This document shows positions 35,326-44,096 of a stretch of DNA of 64,000 nt, piece after piece. The number at the start of each line of letters is the position of its first letter. The stretch's first letter is position 1. A program made the translations under genes and the position numbers. Origin of the DNA: Mesorhizobium sp. (GTDB taxonomy: Bacteria > Pseudomonadota > Alphaproteobacteria > Rhizobiales > Rhizobiaceae); assembly GCA_004020645.1 (NCBI GenBank), contig SAQL01000027.1, positions 20,413-84,412 of the forward strand, written 5' to 3'. The notes beneath the pieces were generated by a model. The model made no database searches and had not been told where the DNA came from. It saw only the letters and a list, made by a program, of their open reading frames with translations.

Positions 35326-35366
35326 AGAAAAAGGCCGCGGCGGCGCATGCCGCCACAGCCGTTTTC
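35326..35366 (-). terminator. Rho-independent terminator after the GlsB-like gene
   Basis: On the minus strand GGCTGTGGCGGC and GCCGCCGCGGCC form a GC-rich hairpin with loop ATGC, followed by TTTTTCTTT. It is 20 bases past the GlsB-like stop and 70 bases upstream of lipA, so lipA probably has its own promoter. Confidence 0.75.
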
Positions 35367-35386
35367 GCTTGGCAAGAGCTCAGCAA

Positions 35387-35644
35387 CTAACGGCGCACCA
35401 TGCGCCCTACCCAGATCAGCAGGCAGGCGCCAATGAAACCGGTGATCAGATAAGCGATCCAGCCGGCGCCGAAGGCGCCAATGTTGAGCGCCTGCAGGAT
35501 GGCATTCAGCACGATCGCGCCGACGATGCCAAGAACGATGTTCATCAAGATGCCCATGTTGCTTTTCATGAACATCTCGGCAAGCCACCCCGCTAAACCA
35601 CCGATGATGATTGCTGTAATCCAGCCCACGCCATTCACGTCCAT
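35387..35644 (-). CDS. GlsB/YeaQ/YmgE family stress-response membrane protein
   Basis: 85 residues with three hydrophobic segments. GWITAIIIGGLAGWLAE, GILMNIVLGIVGAIVLN and AYLITGFIGACLLIW mark the transglycosylase-associated (GlsB) family. Members are small inner-membrane proteins induced by general stress; no enzymatic activity is established. An EcfG-type promoter lies 33 bases upstream of its start and a terminator follows it, so it is a single-gene unit. Confidence 0.92.
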   Translation of the reverse strand: MDVNGVGWITAIIIGGLAGWLAEMFMKSNMGILMNIVLGIVGAIVLNAILQALNIGAFGAGWIAYLITGFIGACLLIWVGRMVRR

Positions 35645-35677
35645 ATGCCCTCTCCTTGTGTGATGAATGCATCCGGA

Positions 35678-35703
35678 AACGAATTACCTTGCCGTTGAGT
35701 TCC
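35678..35703 (-). promoter_or_regulatory. EcfG-type general stress promoter
   Basis: On the minus strand GGAAC (35703-35699), a 17-base spacer, then CGTT (35681-35678), matching the alphaproteobacterial EcfG consensus GGAAC-N16/17-CGTT. The -10 element is 33 bases upstream of the GlsB-like ATG. This links the gene to the PhyR-NepR-EcfG general stress response known in Rhizobiales; that link is inference from the motif. Confidence 0.72.
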
Positions 35704-35740
35704 TTGGCCTTCACGTGTCGAGTCTCACGCGGTCAATTTA

Positions 35741-37204
35741 TCACGCGTTCAGCGCGCGGCCATAGGCTTCGAGCACGCTTTCCTTCATCATCTCCGACAG
35801 CGTCGGATGCGGGAAGATCGTATGCATCAGTTCTTCCTCGGTGGTCTCCAGGTTCATCGCCACGACAAAGCCCTGGATCAACTCGGTCACTTCGGCGCCG
35901 ACCATATGCGCGCCGAGCAACTGCCCAGTCTTCTTGTCGAAGATAGTCTTGACGAAACCCTGGTCTTCACCGAGCGCGATGGCTTTGCCGTTGGCGGCGA
36001 ACTGAAAGCGGCCGACGCGGATGTCCTTGCCCTCGGCCTTCGCTTTCGCTTCCGTCAACCCGACGGAGGCAACCTGCGGGTTGCAATAGGTGCAGCCCGG
36101 AATCTTCAGCTTGTCAGTGGCGTGCACGCCGGGGAAATTGACGATCTTTTCCACGCAGACCACGCCTTCATGTTCGGCCTTGTGGGCGAGCATGGGAGGG
36201 CCGGCGACATCGCCGATGGCATAGATGCCGTGCACATTAGTGTTGCCGTAACCGTCGACGACGACGCAGCCGCGCTCGGTCTTCACGCCGAGCGCTTCGA
36301 GGCCGAGATTTTCGATGTTGCCCTGCACGCCGATGGCCGAGATCATGCGGTCGGCGGTGATCTTCTCGACCTTGCCGTCCTTCATCTCGACATGCGCGGT
36401 TACCGAATTCGTACCCTTCTCGACCTTGGTGACCTTGGCCTCGAGGATGATCTTCATGCCTTGCTTTTCGAACTGCTTCTGCGCGAATTTCGAGACCTCT
36501 GCGTCCTCGACCGGCATCACCGCCGGCAACATCTCGACCACCGTCACCTCCGCGCCCATGGTGCGGTAGAATGAGGCGAATTCGATGCCGATTGCGCCCG
36601 AACCCATCACCAGCAGCGATTTCGGCATCTCTTTCGGCACCATGGCTTCGAAATAGGTCCAGATCAGTTTGCCGTCGGGCTCGATGCCGGGCAACGCGCG
36701 CGGTCGGGCGCCGGTCGCCAGGATGATGTGCTTGGCGGTGTAGGTGCCCTCACCCTTGACGCCCTTTGGCGCCGGCGGCTGCGGCTCCATCGGTTTCTTC
36801 GACGATTTCGACACGACGATCTCGCCCGGTTTATCGCCGGAAGCCGCCTTGGAAAGCTTGGCCTCCCCCCAGATGACGTCGACCTTGTTCTTCTTCATCA
36901 GGAAGGCGACGCCGCCGTTCAGCCGCAACGAGACCTTTCGCGAGCGGTCGACCACGGCAGCGGTATCGACGCTGACCTTACCGTCGATCTTCAAGCCGTA
37001 GTCCTTCAGATGATCGGAATAGTGCATGATCTCGGCCGAGCGCAGCAGCGCCTTGGTCGGGATGCAGCCCCAGTTGAGGCAGATGCCGCCGAGATGCTCG
37101 CGCTCGACGATTGCCGTCTTGAAGCCGAGCTGGGCGGAACGCACCGCCGTGACGTAGCCGCCGGGGCCAGAGCCGATGATGATGACGTCGTAGTTCTCAG
37201 CCAC
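35741..37204 (-). CDS. lpdA: Dihydrolipoyl dehydrogenase (E3)
   Basis: 487 residues. FAD motif DVIIIGSGPGG at the N-terminus, redox cysteines Cys42 and Cys47 (CLNWGC), NAD-binding MGSGAIGIEFASF, and the catalytic His-Glu region FPHPTLSE. It reoxidises the dihydrolipoyl groups of pyruvate dehydrogenase E2. A Pro/Lys-rich insert near residues 135-150 (KKPMEPQPPAPKG) is an unusual but in-frame loop. It is the E3 gene of the pdh cluster, 18 bases from the upstream SGNH gene. Confidence 0.97.
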   Translation of the reverse strand: MAENYDVIIIGSGPGGYVTAVRSAQLGFKTAIVEREHLGGICLNWGCIPTKALLRSAEIMHYSDHLKDYGLKIDGKVSVDTAAVVDRSRKVSLRLNGGVAFLMKKNKVDVIWGEAKLSKAASGDKPGEIVVSKSSKKPMEPQPPAPKGVKGEGTYTAKHIILATGARPRALPGIEPDGKLIWTYFEAMVPKEMPKSLLVMGSGAIGIEFASFYRTMGAEVTVVEMLPAVMPVEDAEVSKFAQKQFEKQGMKIILEAKVTKVEKGTNSVTAHVEMKDGKVEKITADRMISAIGVQGNIENLGLEALGVKTERGCVVVDGYGNTNVHGIYAIGDVAGPPMLAHKAEHEGVVCVEKIVNFPGVHATDKLKIPGCTYCNPQVASVGLTEAKAKAEGKDIRVGRFQFAANGKAIALGEDQGFVKTIFDKKTGQLLGAHMVGAEVTELIQGFVVAMNLETTEEELMHTIFPHPTLSEMMKESVLEAYGRALNA

Positions 37205-37222
37205 GGATTTCTCCCTGATTCT

Positions 37223-37861
37223 CTAGAGTTCCAGCATGACGCGCACGATTGGCGCCAATGCCTGCCCGATTTTCCGCGTGTTCTCCGCGTCGAGATGGAC
37301 ACCGTCGAGCGGCGTGGTCTCGGCCACCGAGCCCGCATCGAAGAAGCCGCAGCCGGCCTCGTCGGCAAGGGCGGAATACTGCGGTGCCAGCCGCTTCGAC
37401 GCTTCATCGCCGCCGGCGAACATTTCCTTGAACTCGGCGTTTTCCGTGCGGCTGACCGCGGGCGGCGCGACGATCAGGATCTGCGGCGCCGGCCAGTCGA
37501 ACGGATAGTCGTGACCACGCACGATGTCGACCAGGCGCTGGACGCCCTGCTTGGCGGCGACTGGATTGCCGTGGATCCACGGCTTCATGTCGTTGGCGCC
37601 GAGCATGATGATGATCAGGTCGATCGGCGCATGCGTCATCAGGATCGTCGGCAGCATTCTTGCGCCGTTACGGTCGGCGCCAGCCAGATGGTCGTCGAAA
37701 GCTGTTGTGCGGCCGTTCAAGCCTTCGGCGATGACCTCGATACCGCCTCCCAACGTCGCCTGCAGGACACTCGGCCAGCGGTCCTTGAGCGGGTGGCGAT
37801 CCAGACTTGCCGCATCATAGCCCCAGGTCAGCGAATCGCCGTAGCAAAGGACTGTTTTCAT
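37223..37861 (-). CDS. SGNH/GDSL hydrolase family esterase
   Basis: 212 residues from ATG 37861. Block I CYGDSLTWGY carries the Ser nucleophile, block II has NGRTT, block III MLGANDMK, and block V DGVHLD gives the catalytic Asp and His. The protein has no signal peptide, so it should be cytoplasmic. It is an acyl or aryl esterase of unknown substrate. Its start overlaps a possible 44-residue frame by 4 bases, and it lies between pdhC and lpdA, probably cotranscribed with the pyruvate dehydrogenase genes. Confidence 0.9.
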   Translation of the reverse strand: MKTVLCYGDSLTWGYDAASLDRHPLKDRWPSVLQATLGGGIEVIAEGLNGRTTAFDDHLAGADRNGARMLPTILMTHAPIDLIIIMLGANDMKPWIHGNPVAAKQGVQRLVDIVRGHDYPFDWPAPQILIVAPPAVSRTENAEFKEMFAGGDEASKRLAPQYSALADEAGCGFFDAGSVAETTPLDGVHLDAENTRKIGQALAPIVRVMLEL

Positions 37862-37992
37862 GCGATTGCCCCGCTCCAGCAAAAGCCCGCCTGTGTGCGC
37901 TTCACCCGCCAACGCATGAACGGCCATTGCACGATGATCGTCACGATGCCTGGAAGGCTGAAGGGAAAAAGGCTGGTGAAGAATTTCCGCAC
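37858..37992 (-). CDS. Possible small hydrophobic protein (44 residues)
   Basis: A GTG start at 37992 follows AGGAAG by six bases and opens MRKFFTSLFPFSLPGIVTII, continuing with QWPFMRWRVKRTQAG. Its stop overlaps the SGNH hydrolase ATG in an ATGA pattern, the same spacing used for real coupled genes in this window. It has one possible membrane segment and a basic middle. No family was recognised, and a short non-coding spacer cannot be excluded. Confidence 0.4.
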   Translation of the reverse strand: MRKFFTSLFPFSLPGIVTIIVQWPFMRWRVKRTQAGFCWSGAIA

Positions 37993-38006
37993 CGCCTTCT
38001 TCCTTT

Positions 38007-39389
38007 CTAGACCAGCATGCCCATCGGGTTTTCGATCATGCGCTTGAAGGCGCCGAGCAGTTCGGCGCCGAGCGCGCCGTCGACGGCGCGGTGATCGGTC
38101 GACAGCGTCACCGACATGATTGTCGCGATCTTGATCTCACCGTTCTTGACGACCGCACGCTCCTCGCCGGCGCCGACCGCCAGGATCGTCGCATGCGGCG
38201 GGTTGATGACGGCGGCAAAGTCCTTGATGCCGAACATGCCGAGATTGGACACTGCCGTGGTGCCGCCCTGGTATTCCTCCGGCTTCAGCTTGCGGCTGCG
38301 GGCACGGCTGGCAAGATCCTTCATCTCGTTGGAGATGACCGACAGCGTCTTTTCGTCGGCGCGTCGGATGATCGGCGTGATCAGGCCGCCGGGGATCGAT
38401 ACGGCAACGCCGACATCGGCATGCCTGTGCTTGACCATGGCGCTCTCGGTCCAGGAGGCGTTGGCATCCGGCACAGCCATCAGCGCCATTGCCATCGCTT
38501 TGATGACCATGTCGTTGACCGACAGCTTGTAGGCCGGCGCCTCCCCCTTGTCGGTCTTCTTCACCGGGGCGGCCGCGTTGATCTGCGTGCGCAGCTCCAG
38601 AAGCGTGTCGAGCTCGCAGTCGAGCGTCAGGTAGAAATGCGGGATGGTGGTCGTGGCCTCGACCAGCCGGCGCGCAATGGTCTTGCGCATATTGTCATGC
38701 GGGACAAGCTCGTAGGAGCCTTCGGCAAACAGTTTTAGCACCTGATCGTCCGACATCGGCTTTAGCGCGACAGCCGGAGCCGGAGCGCCGGCAGGTGCGG
38801 CTTTCGCGGCTGGTGCCGCCTTGGCGCCGCCACCGGAAATCGCTGCATCGACATCGGCCTTGACCACGCGGCCATGCGGGCCGGAGCCGCTCACCGCGGA
38901 GACATCGACACCGGCTTCCCGGGCGATGCGACGGGCAAGCGGCGAGGCGAAGACACGTTCACCGCTTGCATGACCATTGGCAATCGGAGCCGCCTGGGGC
39001 GCCGGTGCGGCCGCAGGTTTCGGCGCTTCCGGCTTTGGGGTTTCCGCCTTTGGTGCTTCAGTTTTGGGGGCTTCTGTTTTTGGTGCCTCGGCTTTTGCCG
39101 GAGCGGCAGCGCCGTCACCGCTTTTGGCGGCAGCCGCCGCATCCTCGCCTTCGGCGGCGAGCACGGCGATCAGCGCATTGACCTTGACGCCTTCGGTGCC
39201 GGCCGGAACCACCAGCTTGGCCACCGTGCCCTCATCGACGGCTTCGACTTCCATCGTCGCCTTGTCGGTCTCGATCTCGGCGATCACATCGCCCGGCGAA
39301 ACCTTGTCGCCCTCCTTGACCAGCCACTTGGCAAGATTGCCTTCTTCCATCGTGGGCGACAGGGCCGGCATGGTGATGTTGATCGGCAT
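38007..39389 (-). CDS. pdhC: Pyruvate dehydrogenase E2, dihydrolipoyl acetyltransferase
   Basis: 460 residues. One lipoyl domain with lipoyl Lys43 (TDKATMEVEA), a long Lys/Pro/Glu/Ala linker, a peripheral subunit-binding domain (FASPLARRIAREAGVDVSAV, split; GPHGRVVKADV), and the acyltransferase domain ending with active-site DHRAVDGA. It accepts acetyl from E1 and passes it to coenzyme A. It is read from the same strand as pdhA and pdhB with a DUF5076 gene between. Confidence 0.97.
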   Translation of the reverse strand: MPINITMPALSPTMEEGNLAKWLVKEGDKVSPGDVIAEIETDKATMEVEAVDEGTVAKLVVPAGTEGVKVNALIAVLAAEGEDAAAAAKSGDGAAAPAKAEAPKTEAPKTEAPKAETPKPEAPKPAAAPAPQAAPIANGHASGERVFASPLARRIAREAGVDVSAVSGSGPHGRVVKADVDAAISGGGAKAAPAAKAAPAGAPAPAVALKPMSDDQVLKLFAEGSYELVPHDNMRKTIARRLVEATTTIPHFYLTLDCELDTLLELRTQINAAAPVKKTDKGEAPAYKLSVNDMVIKAMAMALMAVPDANASWTESAMVKHRHADVGVAVSIPGGLITPIIRRADEKTLSVISNEMKDLASRARSRKLKPEEYQGGTTAVSNLGMFGIKDFAAVINPPHATILAVGAGEERAVVKNGEIKIATIMSVTLSTDHRAVDGALGAELLGAFKRMIENPMGMLV

Positions 39390-39398
39390 TTTTCCTCC

Positions 39399-39692
39399 TC
39401 AGTTCCGCCCGGTTAGCGAACGGTGCTGGATATTGAACTGCTCCGACATTCTGCCTCGATAGCCTTCTTCCAATGCCTGAAGCGTCTCGATTTCAGGGAT
39501 GCCATCTTGTTCCAGTCTCATCCTGGCTATGTGCATGCCGACATCAGCGAGCACCATGCCCCAGTTGTGAGCGTTTGGTCCAAAGAGGTCTTGCATCGTG
39601 ACGACCGCGTCCGAACCAATCCAGACGCGGAGTATTTCATCGAATTCGCTATTCTCGACGACCACCGCGGGAACTTCTAGTTCGCGCGACAT
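39399..39692 (-). CDS. DUF5076 domain-containing protein
   Basis: 97 residues of one small domain without membrane segments. Visible features are LEVPAVVVENSEFDEILRVW (split), NWGMVLADVGMHIARM, and a C-terminal RGRMSEQFNIQ. It resembles the DUF5076 family, found at this position in rhizobial pdh clusters. The gaps are 4 bases to pdhB and 9 bases to pdhC, so it is surely translated with them. The function is unknown; a role in assembly or regulation of the complex is only suggested by position. Confidence 0.82.
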   Translation of the reverse strand: MSRELEVPAVVVENSEFDEILRVWIGSDAVVTMQDLFGPNAHNWGMVLADVGMHIARMRLEQDGIPEIETLQALEEGYRGRMSEQFNIQHRSLTGRN

Positions 39693-39696
39693 CTCG

Positions 39697-41085
39697 TTAA
39701 CCCCGGTACGTCACGGCTTTCACCGCCTCGATGACTTCCGCGACATTGGGCAATGCCAGCTTTTCGAGGTTTGCCGCGTAGGGCATCGGCACGTCCTTGC
39801 CGGCAATGGTGATGACCGGCGCATCGAGGAAATCGAAGACGCGCTGCGACACCTGGCTGGCGATATGGTCGCCGACCGAGCTCTGCGGGAATCCTTCCTC
39901 CACCACCACCAGCCGATTGGTCTTCTTGACCGAGGCGATGACGGTGTCGAAATCGAGGGGGCGGATGGTCCTGAGGTCGATGATCTCGGCATCGATGCCC
40001 ATGCCGCGCAATTCGGCCTCGGCCTTCACCGTGTAGGTCATGCCGATGCCGAAAGAGACGATGGTGACATCCTTGCCTGACTTGTGGATGCGCGCCTTGC
40101 CGATCGGCAGCACGAAATCGTCCATCTTCGGCACGTCGAAGGACTGGCCGTAAAGGATCTCGTTCTCGAGGAAGATGACCGGGTTCGCGTCGCGGATCGC
40201 GGCCTTCAGCAACCCCTTGGCGTCGGCGGCGGTGTAGGGCATCACCACTTTCAGGCCGGGAATGTGGCTGTACCAGGCGGCATAGCACTGCGAATGCTGG
40301 GCGGCGACACGGGCGGCCGCGCCGTTCGGCCCGCGAAAGACGATGGGCGCGCCCATCTGGCCGCCGGACATATAGAGCGTCTTGGCGGCGGAGTTGATGA
40401 TCTGGTCGATCGCCTGCATGGCGAAGTTGAAGGTCATGAACTCGACGATCGGTCTCAGGCCGGCCATCGCCGCGCCAACGCCGACGCCGGCAAAACCGTG
40501 TTCGGTGATGGGCGTATCGACGACGCGCCGCGCCCCGAATTCCTGCAGCAGCCCTTGCGTGATCTTGTAGGCGCCCTGGTACTCGGCGACCTCCTCGCCC
40601 ATCACGAAGACGTCGTCGTCACGGCGCATTTCCTCGGCCATCGCGTCACGCAGCGCTTCGCGCACGGTGGTCGAGACCATTTCCGTGCCGGCCGGGATGT
40701 CGGGATCGGCGGCGATTTCGGCTCTCGGCGCCGCGGCGACAGGTGCTGCGCCGTCGCTTTTGGCCGCAGCAGGCGCTGGCGCTGCTGTTTCAGCCTTGGC
40801 AGGTTCCTCGCCGATGCCTTCGCCTGCCTTGTCGATGTCTTCACCATCAACGGCGAGCACGGCGATCAGCGTGTTGACCTTGACACCTTCGGTGCCGGCA
40901 GGAACCACGATCTTGGCTAGAGTGCCTTCGTCGACGGCCTCGACTTCCATCGTGGCCTTATCGGTTTCGATCTCGGCGATGACATCACCAGCGACAACCT
41001 TATCGCCCTCTTTCTTCAACCATTTGGAAACATTGCCCTCTTCCATGGTCGGCGAGAGAGCGGGCATGAGAATTTCGATCGGCAT
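39697..41085 (-). CDS. pdhB: Pyruvate dehydrogenase E1 beta subunit with N-terminal lipoyl domain
   Basis: 462 residues. A lipoyl domain with Lys43 (TDKATMEVEA) and an Ala/Pro linker precede the E1 beta part (REALRDAMAEEM, EEVAEYQGAYK, TEHGFAGVGVGAAM, and the C-terminal transketolase domain). The extra lipoyl domain is a known alphaproteobacterial feature and lets E1 carry its own swinging arm. It forms the E1 heterotetramer with PdhA. It starts 15 bases after pdhA. Confidence 0.96.
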   Translation of the reverse strand: MPIEILMPALSPTMEEGNVSKWLKKEGDKVVAGDVIAEIETDKATMEVEAVDEGTLAKIVVPAGTEGVKVNTLIAVLAVDGEDIDKAGEGIGEEPAKAETAAPAPAAAKSDGAAPVAAAPRAEIAADPDIPAGTEMVSTTVREALRDAMAEEMRRDDDVFVMGEEVAEYQGAYKITQGLLQEFGARRVVDTPITEHGFAGVGVGAAMAGLRPIVEFMTFNFAMQAIDQIINSAAKTLYMSGGQMGAPIVFRGPNGAAARVAAQHSQCYAAWYSHIPGLKVVMPYTAADAKGLLKAAIRDANPVIFLENEILYGQSFDVPKMDDFVLPIGKARIHKSGKDVTIVSFGIGMTYTVKAEAELRGMGIDAEIIDLRTIRPLDFDTVIASVKKTNRLVVVEEGFPQSSVGDHIASQVSQRVFDFLDAPVITIAGKDVPMPYAANLEKLALPNVAEVIEAVKAVTYRG

Positions 41086-41100
41086 GTCCTTGCCCTCTCG

Positions 41101-42141
41101 TTACAATACGATGTCGGTCCAGAGCTCGGATGGATCCGGCTCTGCGTCGTTCTGGGCAAATTCGGCGGCGTCGGCGACAATGTCGCGAACCTCCTTGTCG
41201 ATGGTCTTGAGCTCGTCCTCGTCGGCCCACTTCTTGTCGAGCAGGCGCGCCTTGACCTGCTCGATCGGGTCACGCTCGGAGCGCATCTTCTGCACTTCTT
41301 CCTTGGAGCGATATTTTGCCGGATCGGACATCGAGTGGCCGCGGTAGCGGTAGGTCTGCATTTCGAGGATCAGTGGCCCCTTGCCGTCACGGCACCATTC
41401 GGTTGCGAGATCGCCGGCTGCCTTGACTGCACGGACGTCCATGCCATCGACCTGGATACCGGGGATCTTGAAGGAGGCGCCGCGGTGCGAAAAATCCGTC
41501 TCGGCCGACGAACGCGATACCGAGGTGCCCATGGCATAGCGGTTGTTCTCGATGATGTAGATCACCGGCAGCTTCCACAGCGAGGCCATGTTGAAGCTCT
41601 CATAGACCTGGCCCTGATTGGCGGCGCCGTCGCCGAAATAGGTCAGGGTCACGTTGTTGTTGCCGCGATAGCGATTGGCGAAGGCGAGGCCGGTGCCGAG
41701 CGAAACCTGCGCGCCTACAATGCCGTGGCCGCCGTAAAAATGCTTCTCCTTGGAGAACATGTGCATGGAGCCGCCCTTGCCCCTGGACAAGCCGCCGCGG
41801 CGCCCGGTCAATTCGGCCATGACGCCGCGCGGCGACAGTTCCATCGCCAGCATGTGACCATGGTCGCGGTAGGCGGTGATCATCTGGTCGCCGTCGATCA
41901 GCGCCATCTTCATACCGGTGACAACTGCTTCCTGGCCGATATAGAGATGGCAGAAGCCGCCGATGAAGCCCATGCCGTAGAGCTGGCCGGCCTTTTCCTC
42001 GAAGCGGCGGATAAGCAGCATGCGCCGGTAGGCGTCAAGCTCCTCGTCTTTGGTGAAGTCGACAGGTTTGGGGGCTGAAAGCCCCGCCGATTTGCCGTCG
42101 GATCTGGATTTGGCAGGCGCTTTTCTGGCGGCGGTGGCCAT
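41101..42141 (-). CDS. pdhA: Pyruvate dehydrogenase E1 alpha subunit
   Basis: 346 residues. The thiamine diphosphate motif runs from GDGAANQGQVYE to ENNRYAMGTS, with phosphorylation-loop-like YRYRGHSMSDPAKYR. A basic Ala/Lys-rich N-terminal stretch (about 25 residues) precedes the fold. It decarboxylates pyruvate in the cytoplasm, linking glycolysis (eno upstream) to acetyl-CoA. It is the first gene of the pdhA-pdhB-DUF5076-pdhC run, with a 171-base gap before it where a promoter may lie. Confidence 0.97.
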   Translation of the reverse strand: MATAARKAPAKSRSDGKSAGLSAPKPVDFTKDEELDAYRRMLLIRRFEEKAGQLYGMGFIGGFCHLYIGQEAVVTGMKMALIDGDQMITAYRDHGHMLAMELSPRGVMAELTGRRGGLSRGKGGSMHMFSKEKHFYGGHGIVGAQVSLGTGLAFANRYRGNNNVTLTYFGDGAANQGQVYESFNMASLWKLPVIYIIENNRYAMGTSVSRSSAETDFSHRGASFKIPGIQVDGMDVRAVKAAGDLATEWCRDGKGPLILEMQTYRYRGHSMSDPAKYRSKEEVQKMRSERDPIEQVKARLLDKKWADEDELKTIDKEVRDIVADAAEFAQNDAEPDPSELWTDIVL

Positions 42142-42312
42142 GCATCACTCCCTGTTGGCGTCTCTTGCGGACACTGAGGGAGATCAGTTCTCCCCACCGA
42201 TTTAGGAAGGCTAACACGCGAGAAAGCGTTTCGCCATGCTGAAAAATGCATGGCTGACATGCATCTAAGCGTTTAAAATCATTGAAAATATCGGCGATTA
42301 ACTTGAATTTGG

Positions 42313-42636
42313 TTATCTTGCCGTAGCCGGTAACATGATGGTGATTTCGTCGGCATGGGACATATTGAGCGCCTTGCGCGCCTGCTCGTCGAGCATATCC
42401 TTCTCCAGCGTACCCTGGTGCATCAGCTGAACGCGTCGCTGCAGTTCGATCCGGCGCGCCTTGACGGCATCGAGCTTGCTTTGCAGATCGACGGCTTCGG
42501 CTTGCAACCGATATTTGGAATAGATGCCGAATTCGCCGTGATAGGCGTGGAAGCCGAAATAGGCCAGGAACGCCACGCAGAGCGAGGGAATGATCAGCCG
42601 ACCGGTATTTCTCTGCTTGTGCTGGCGTGTCCACAT
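42313..42636 (-). CDS. ftsB: FtsB/DivIC-type septum formation initiator
   Basis: 107 residues: short basic N-terminus, one membrane segment (IIPSLCVAFLAYFGFHAY, about 15-32) and a coiled coil (AEAVDLQSKLDAVKARRIELQ, split), as in FtsB. It joins FtsL and FtsQ at the divisome in the inner membrane. Its place between eno and pdhA is the usual alphaproteobacterial one. A palindromic repeat lies 13 bases upstream of its start. Confidence 0.92.
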   Translation of the reverse strand: MWTRQHKQRNTGRLIIPSLCVAFLAYFGFHAYHGEFGIYSKYRLQAEAVDLQSKLDAVKARRIELQRRVQLMHQGTLEKDMLDEQARKALNMSHADEITIMLPATAR

Positions 42637-42648
42637 GATCCAAATCCC

Positions 42649-42691
42649 TTAGAGCGCCGCGCGTCCTCTTGGACACGCAAAGACGCTCTAA
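42649..42691. repeat. Palindromic repeat, TTAGAGCG hairpin module
   Basis: TTAGAGCG (42649-42656) and CGCTCTAA (42684-42691) enclose GCGTCC... GGACACGC. It is the hairpin module seen at 28202, 55565 and, more loosely, 24273, here without the GATCATG module. It lies between ftsB and the eno terminator. Confidence 0.78.
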
Positions 42692-42771
42692 CACTCTGCG
42701 ACCTAGCTCTTTCTCGCCCGATTGTGCTTAACGGACGGTTACGGACGACCGGATTTGGCGGTGTTGAAACA

Positions 42772-42798
42772 AAAGGGCGAGGAATGCCCTCGCCCTTT
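42772..42798 (-). terminator. Rho-independent terminator of eno
   Basis: On the minus strand AAAGGGCGAGG pairs with CCTCGCCCTTT around a 5-base loop, followed by TTTTGTTT. It lies 24 bases past the eno stop and before the ftsB leader. Confidence 0.85.
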
Positions 42799-42821
42799 CG
42801 TTCCCGGCTATTTCTTTCGGA

Positions 42822-44096
42822 TCAGCCCAACTCGATCGACTTGCCGGCGTAGAGCGCCTGCTTGCCGAGCTCTTCCTCGATGCGGATGAGCTGGTTGTAC
42901 TTGGCCATGCGATCCGAGCGCGACAGCGACCCCGTCTTGATCTGCCCGCAATTGGTGGCAACGGCGAGATCGGCGATGGTCGAATCTTCGGTTTCGCCCG
43001 AGCGGTGCGACATGACAGCGGTGTAGCCGGCCTTGTGCGCGGTCTCAACGGCGTCGAGCGTTTCGGTCAGTGAGCCGATCTGGTTGACCTTGACCAGGAT
43101 CGAATTGGCGACTCCCATGCGGATGCCGTCGCGCAGCCGCGCCGTATTGGTGACGAACAGATCGTCGCCGACCAGCTGGGTCTTCTTGCCGATGAGATCG
43201 GTCAGCGTTTTCCAGCCGTCCCAGTCGTCTTCGGCCAGCCCATCCTCGATCGTGATGATCGGATAGTCCGCGGCTAGCTTGGCCAGATACTTGGCCTGGG
43301 CCTTCGGATCGCGGGTCTTCTTCTCGCCTTCATAGACGTAGTTGCCGTCCTTGAAGAATTCGGTCGCGGCGCAATCGAGGCCGAGTGCAACCTCTTCGCC
43401 CGGCTTGAAGCCGGCCTTCTCGATCGATTCCATGATGAAATCGAGCGCAGCGGGCGCGCTTTTCAAGTTAGGAGCGAAGCCGCCCTCGTCGCCGACATTG
43501 GTGTTGTGGCCGGCGTCCTTCAGCCGCTTCCTCAACGTGTGAAAGATTTCCGAGCCCCAGCGCACGCCGTCACGCAGTGTCGGCGCACCGATCGGCAGGA
43601 TCATGAATTCCTGGAAATCGATCGGGTTGTCGGCATGGGCGCCACCGTTGATGATGTTCATCATCGGCACCGGAAGCACATGCGCCTTGGTGCCGCCGAT
43701 ATAGCGGTAGAGCGGCAGGCCAGCCGCTTCCGCCGCAGCCTTGGCGACAGCCAGCGACACGCCAAGGATCGCATTGGCGCCGAGGCGGCTCTTGTTGGGC
43801 GTGCCGTCGAGCTCGATCATGGTCTGGTCGATGTGGATCTGGTTCTCGGCTTCCATGCCGCCGATCGCCTCGAACAGCTCGCCATTGACGGCCTCTACCG
43901 CCTGCAGGACGCCCTTGCCGAGATAGCGGGCGCCGCCGTCGCGCAGTTCGACCGCCTCATGCGCGCCGGTCGAGGCGCCGGAGGGCACCGCAGCGCGGCC
44001 CATCGAGCCGTCTTCGAGCACGACGTCGACCTCGACGGTCGGGTTTCCGCGGCTGTCCAGGATTTCACGCCCGACAATGTCGATGATGGCAGTCAT
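42822..44096 (-). CDS. eno: Enolase
   Basis: 424 residues from ATG 44096. The opening AIIDIVGREILDSRGNPTVEV (split) and the active-site signature SHRSGETEDSTIADLAV are diagnostic, with metal-binding residues in ALGLDCAATEF and TIEDGLAEDDW. It dehydrates 2-phosphoglycerate to phosphoenolpyruvate and is also a degradosome partner in many bacteria. A strong terminator follows, so the downstream ftsB-pdh genes are separately initiated. Confidence 0.98.
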   Translation of the reverse strand: MTAIIDIVGREILDSRGNPTVEVDVVLEDGSMGRAAVPSGASTGAHEAVELRDGGARYLGKGVLQAVEAVNGELFEAIGGMEAENQIHIDQTMIELDGTPNKSRLGANAILGVSLAVAKAAAEAAGLPLYRYIGGTKAHVLPVPMMNIINGGAHADNPIDFQEFMILPIGAPTLRDGVRWGSEIFHTLRKRLKDAGHNTNVGDEGGFAPNLKSAPAALDFIMESIEKAGFKPGEEVALGLDCAATEFFKDGNYVYEGEKKTRDPKAQAKYLAKLAADYPIITIEDGLAEDDWDGWKTLTDLIGKKTQLVGDDLFVTNTARLRDGIRMGVANSILVKVNQIGSLTETLDAVETAHKAGYTAVMSHRSGETEDSTIADLAVATNCGQIKTGSLSRSDRMAKYNQLIRIEEELGKQALYAGKSIELG

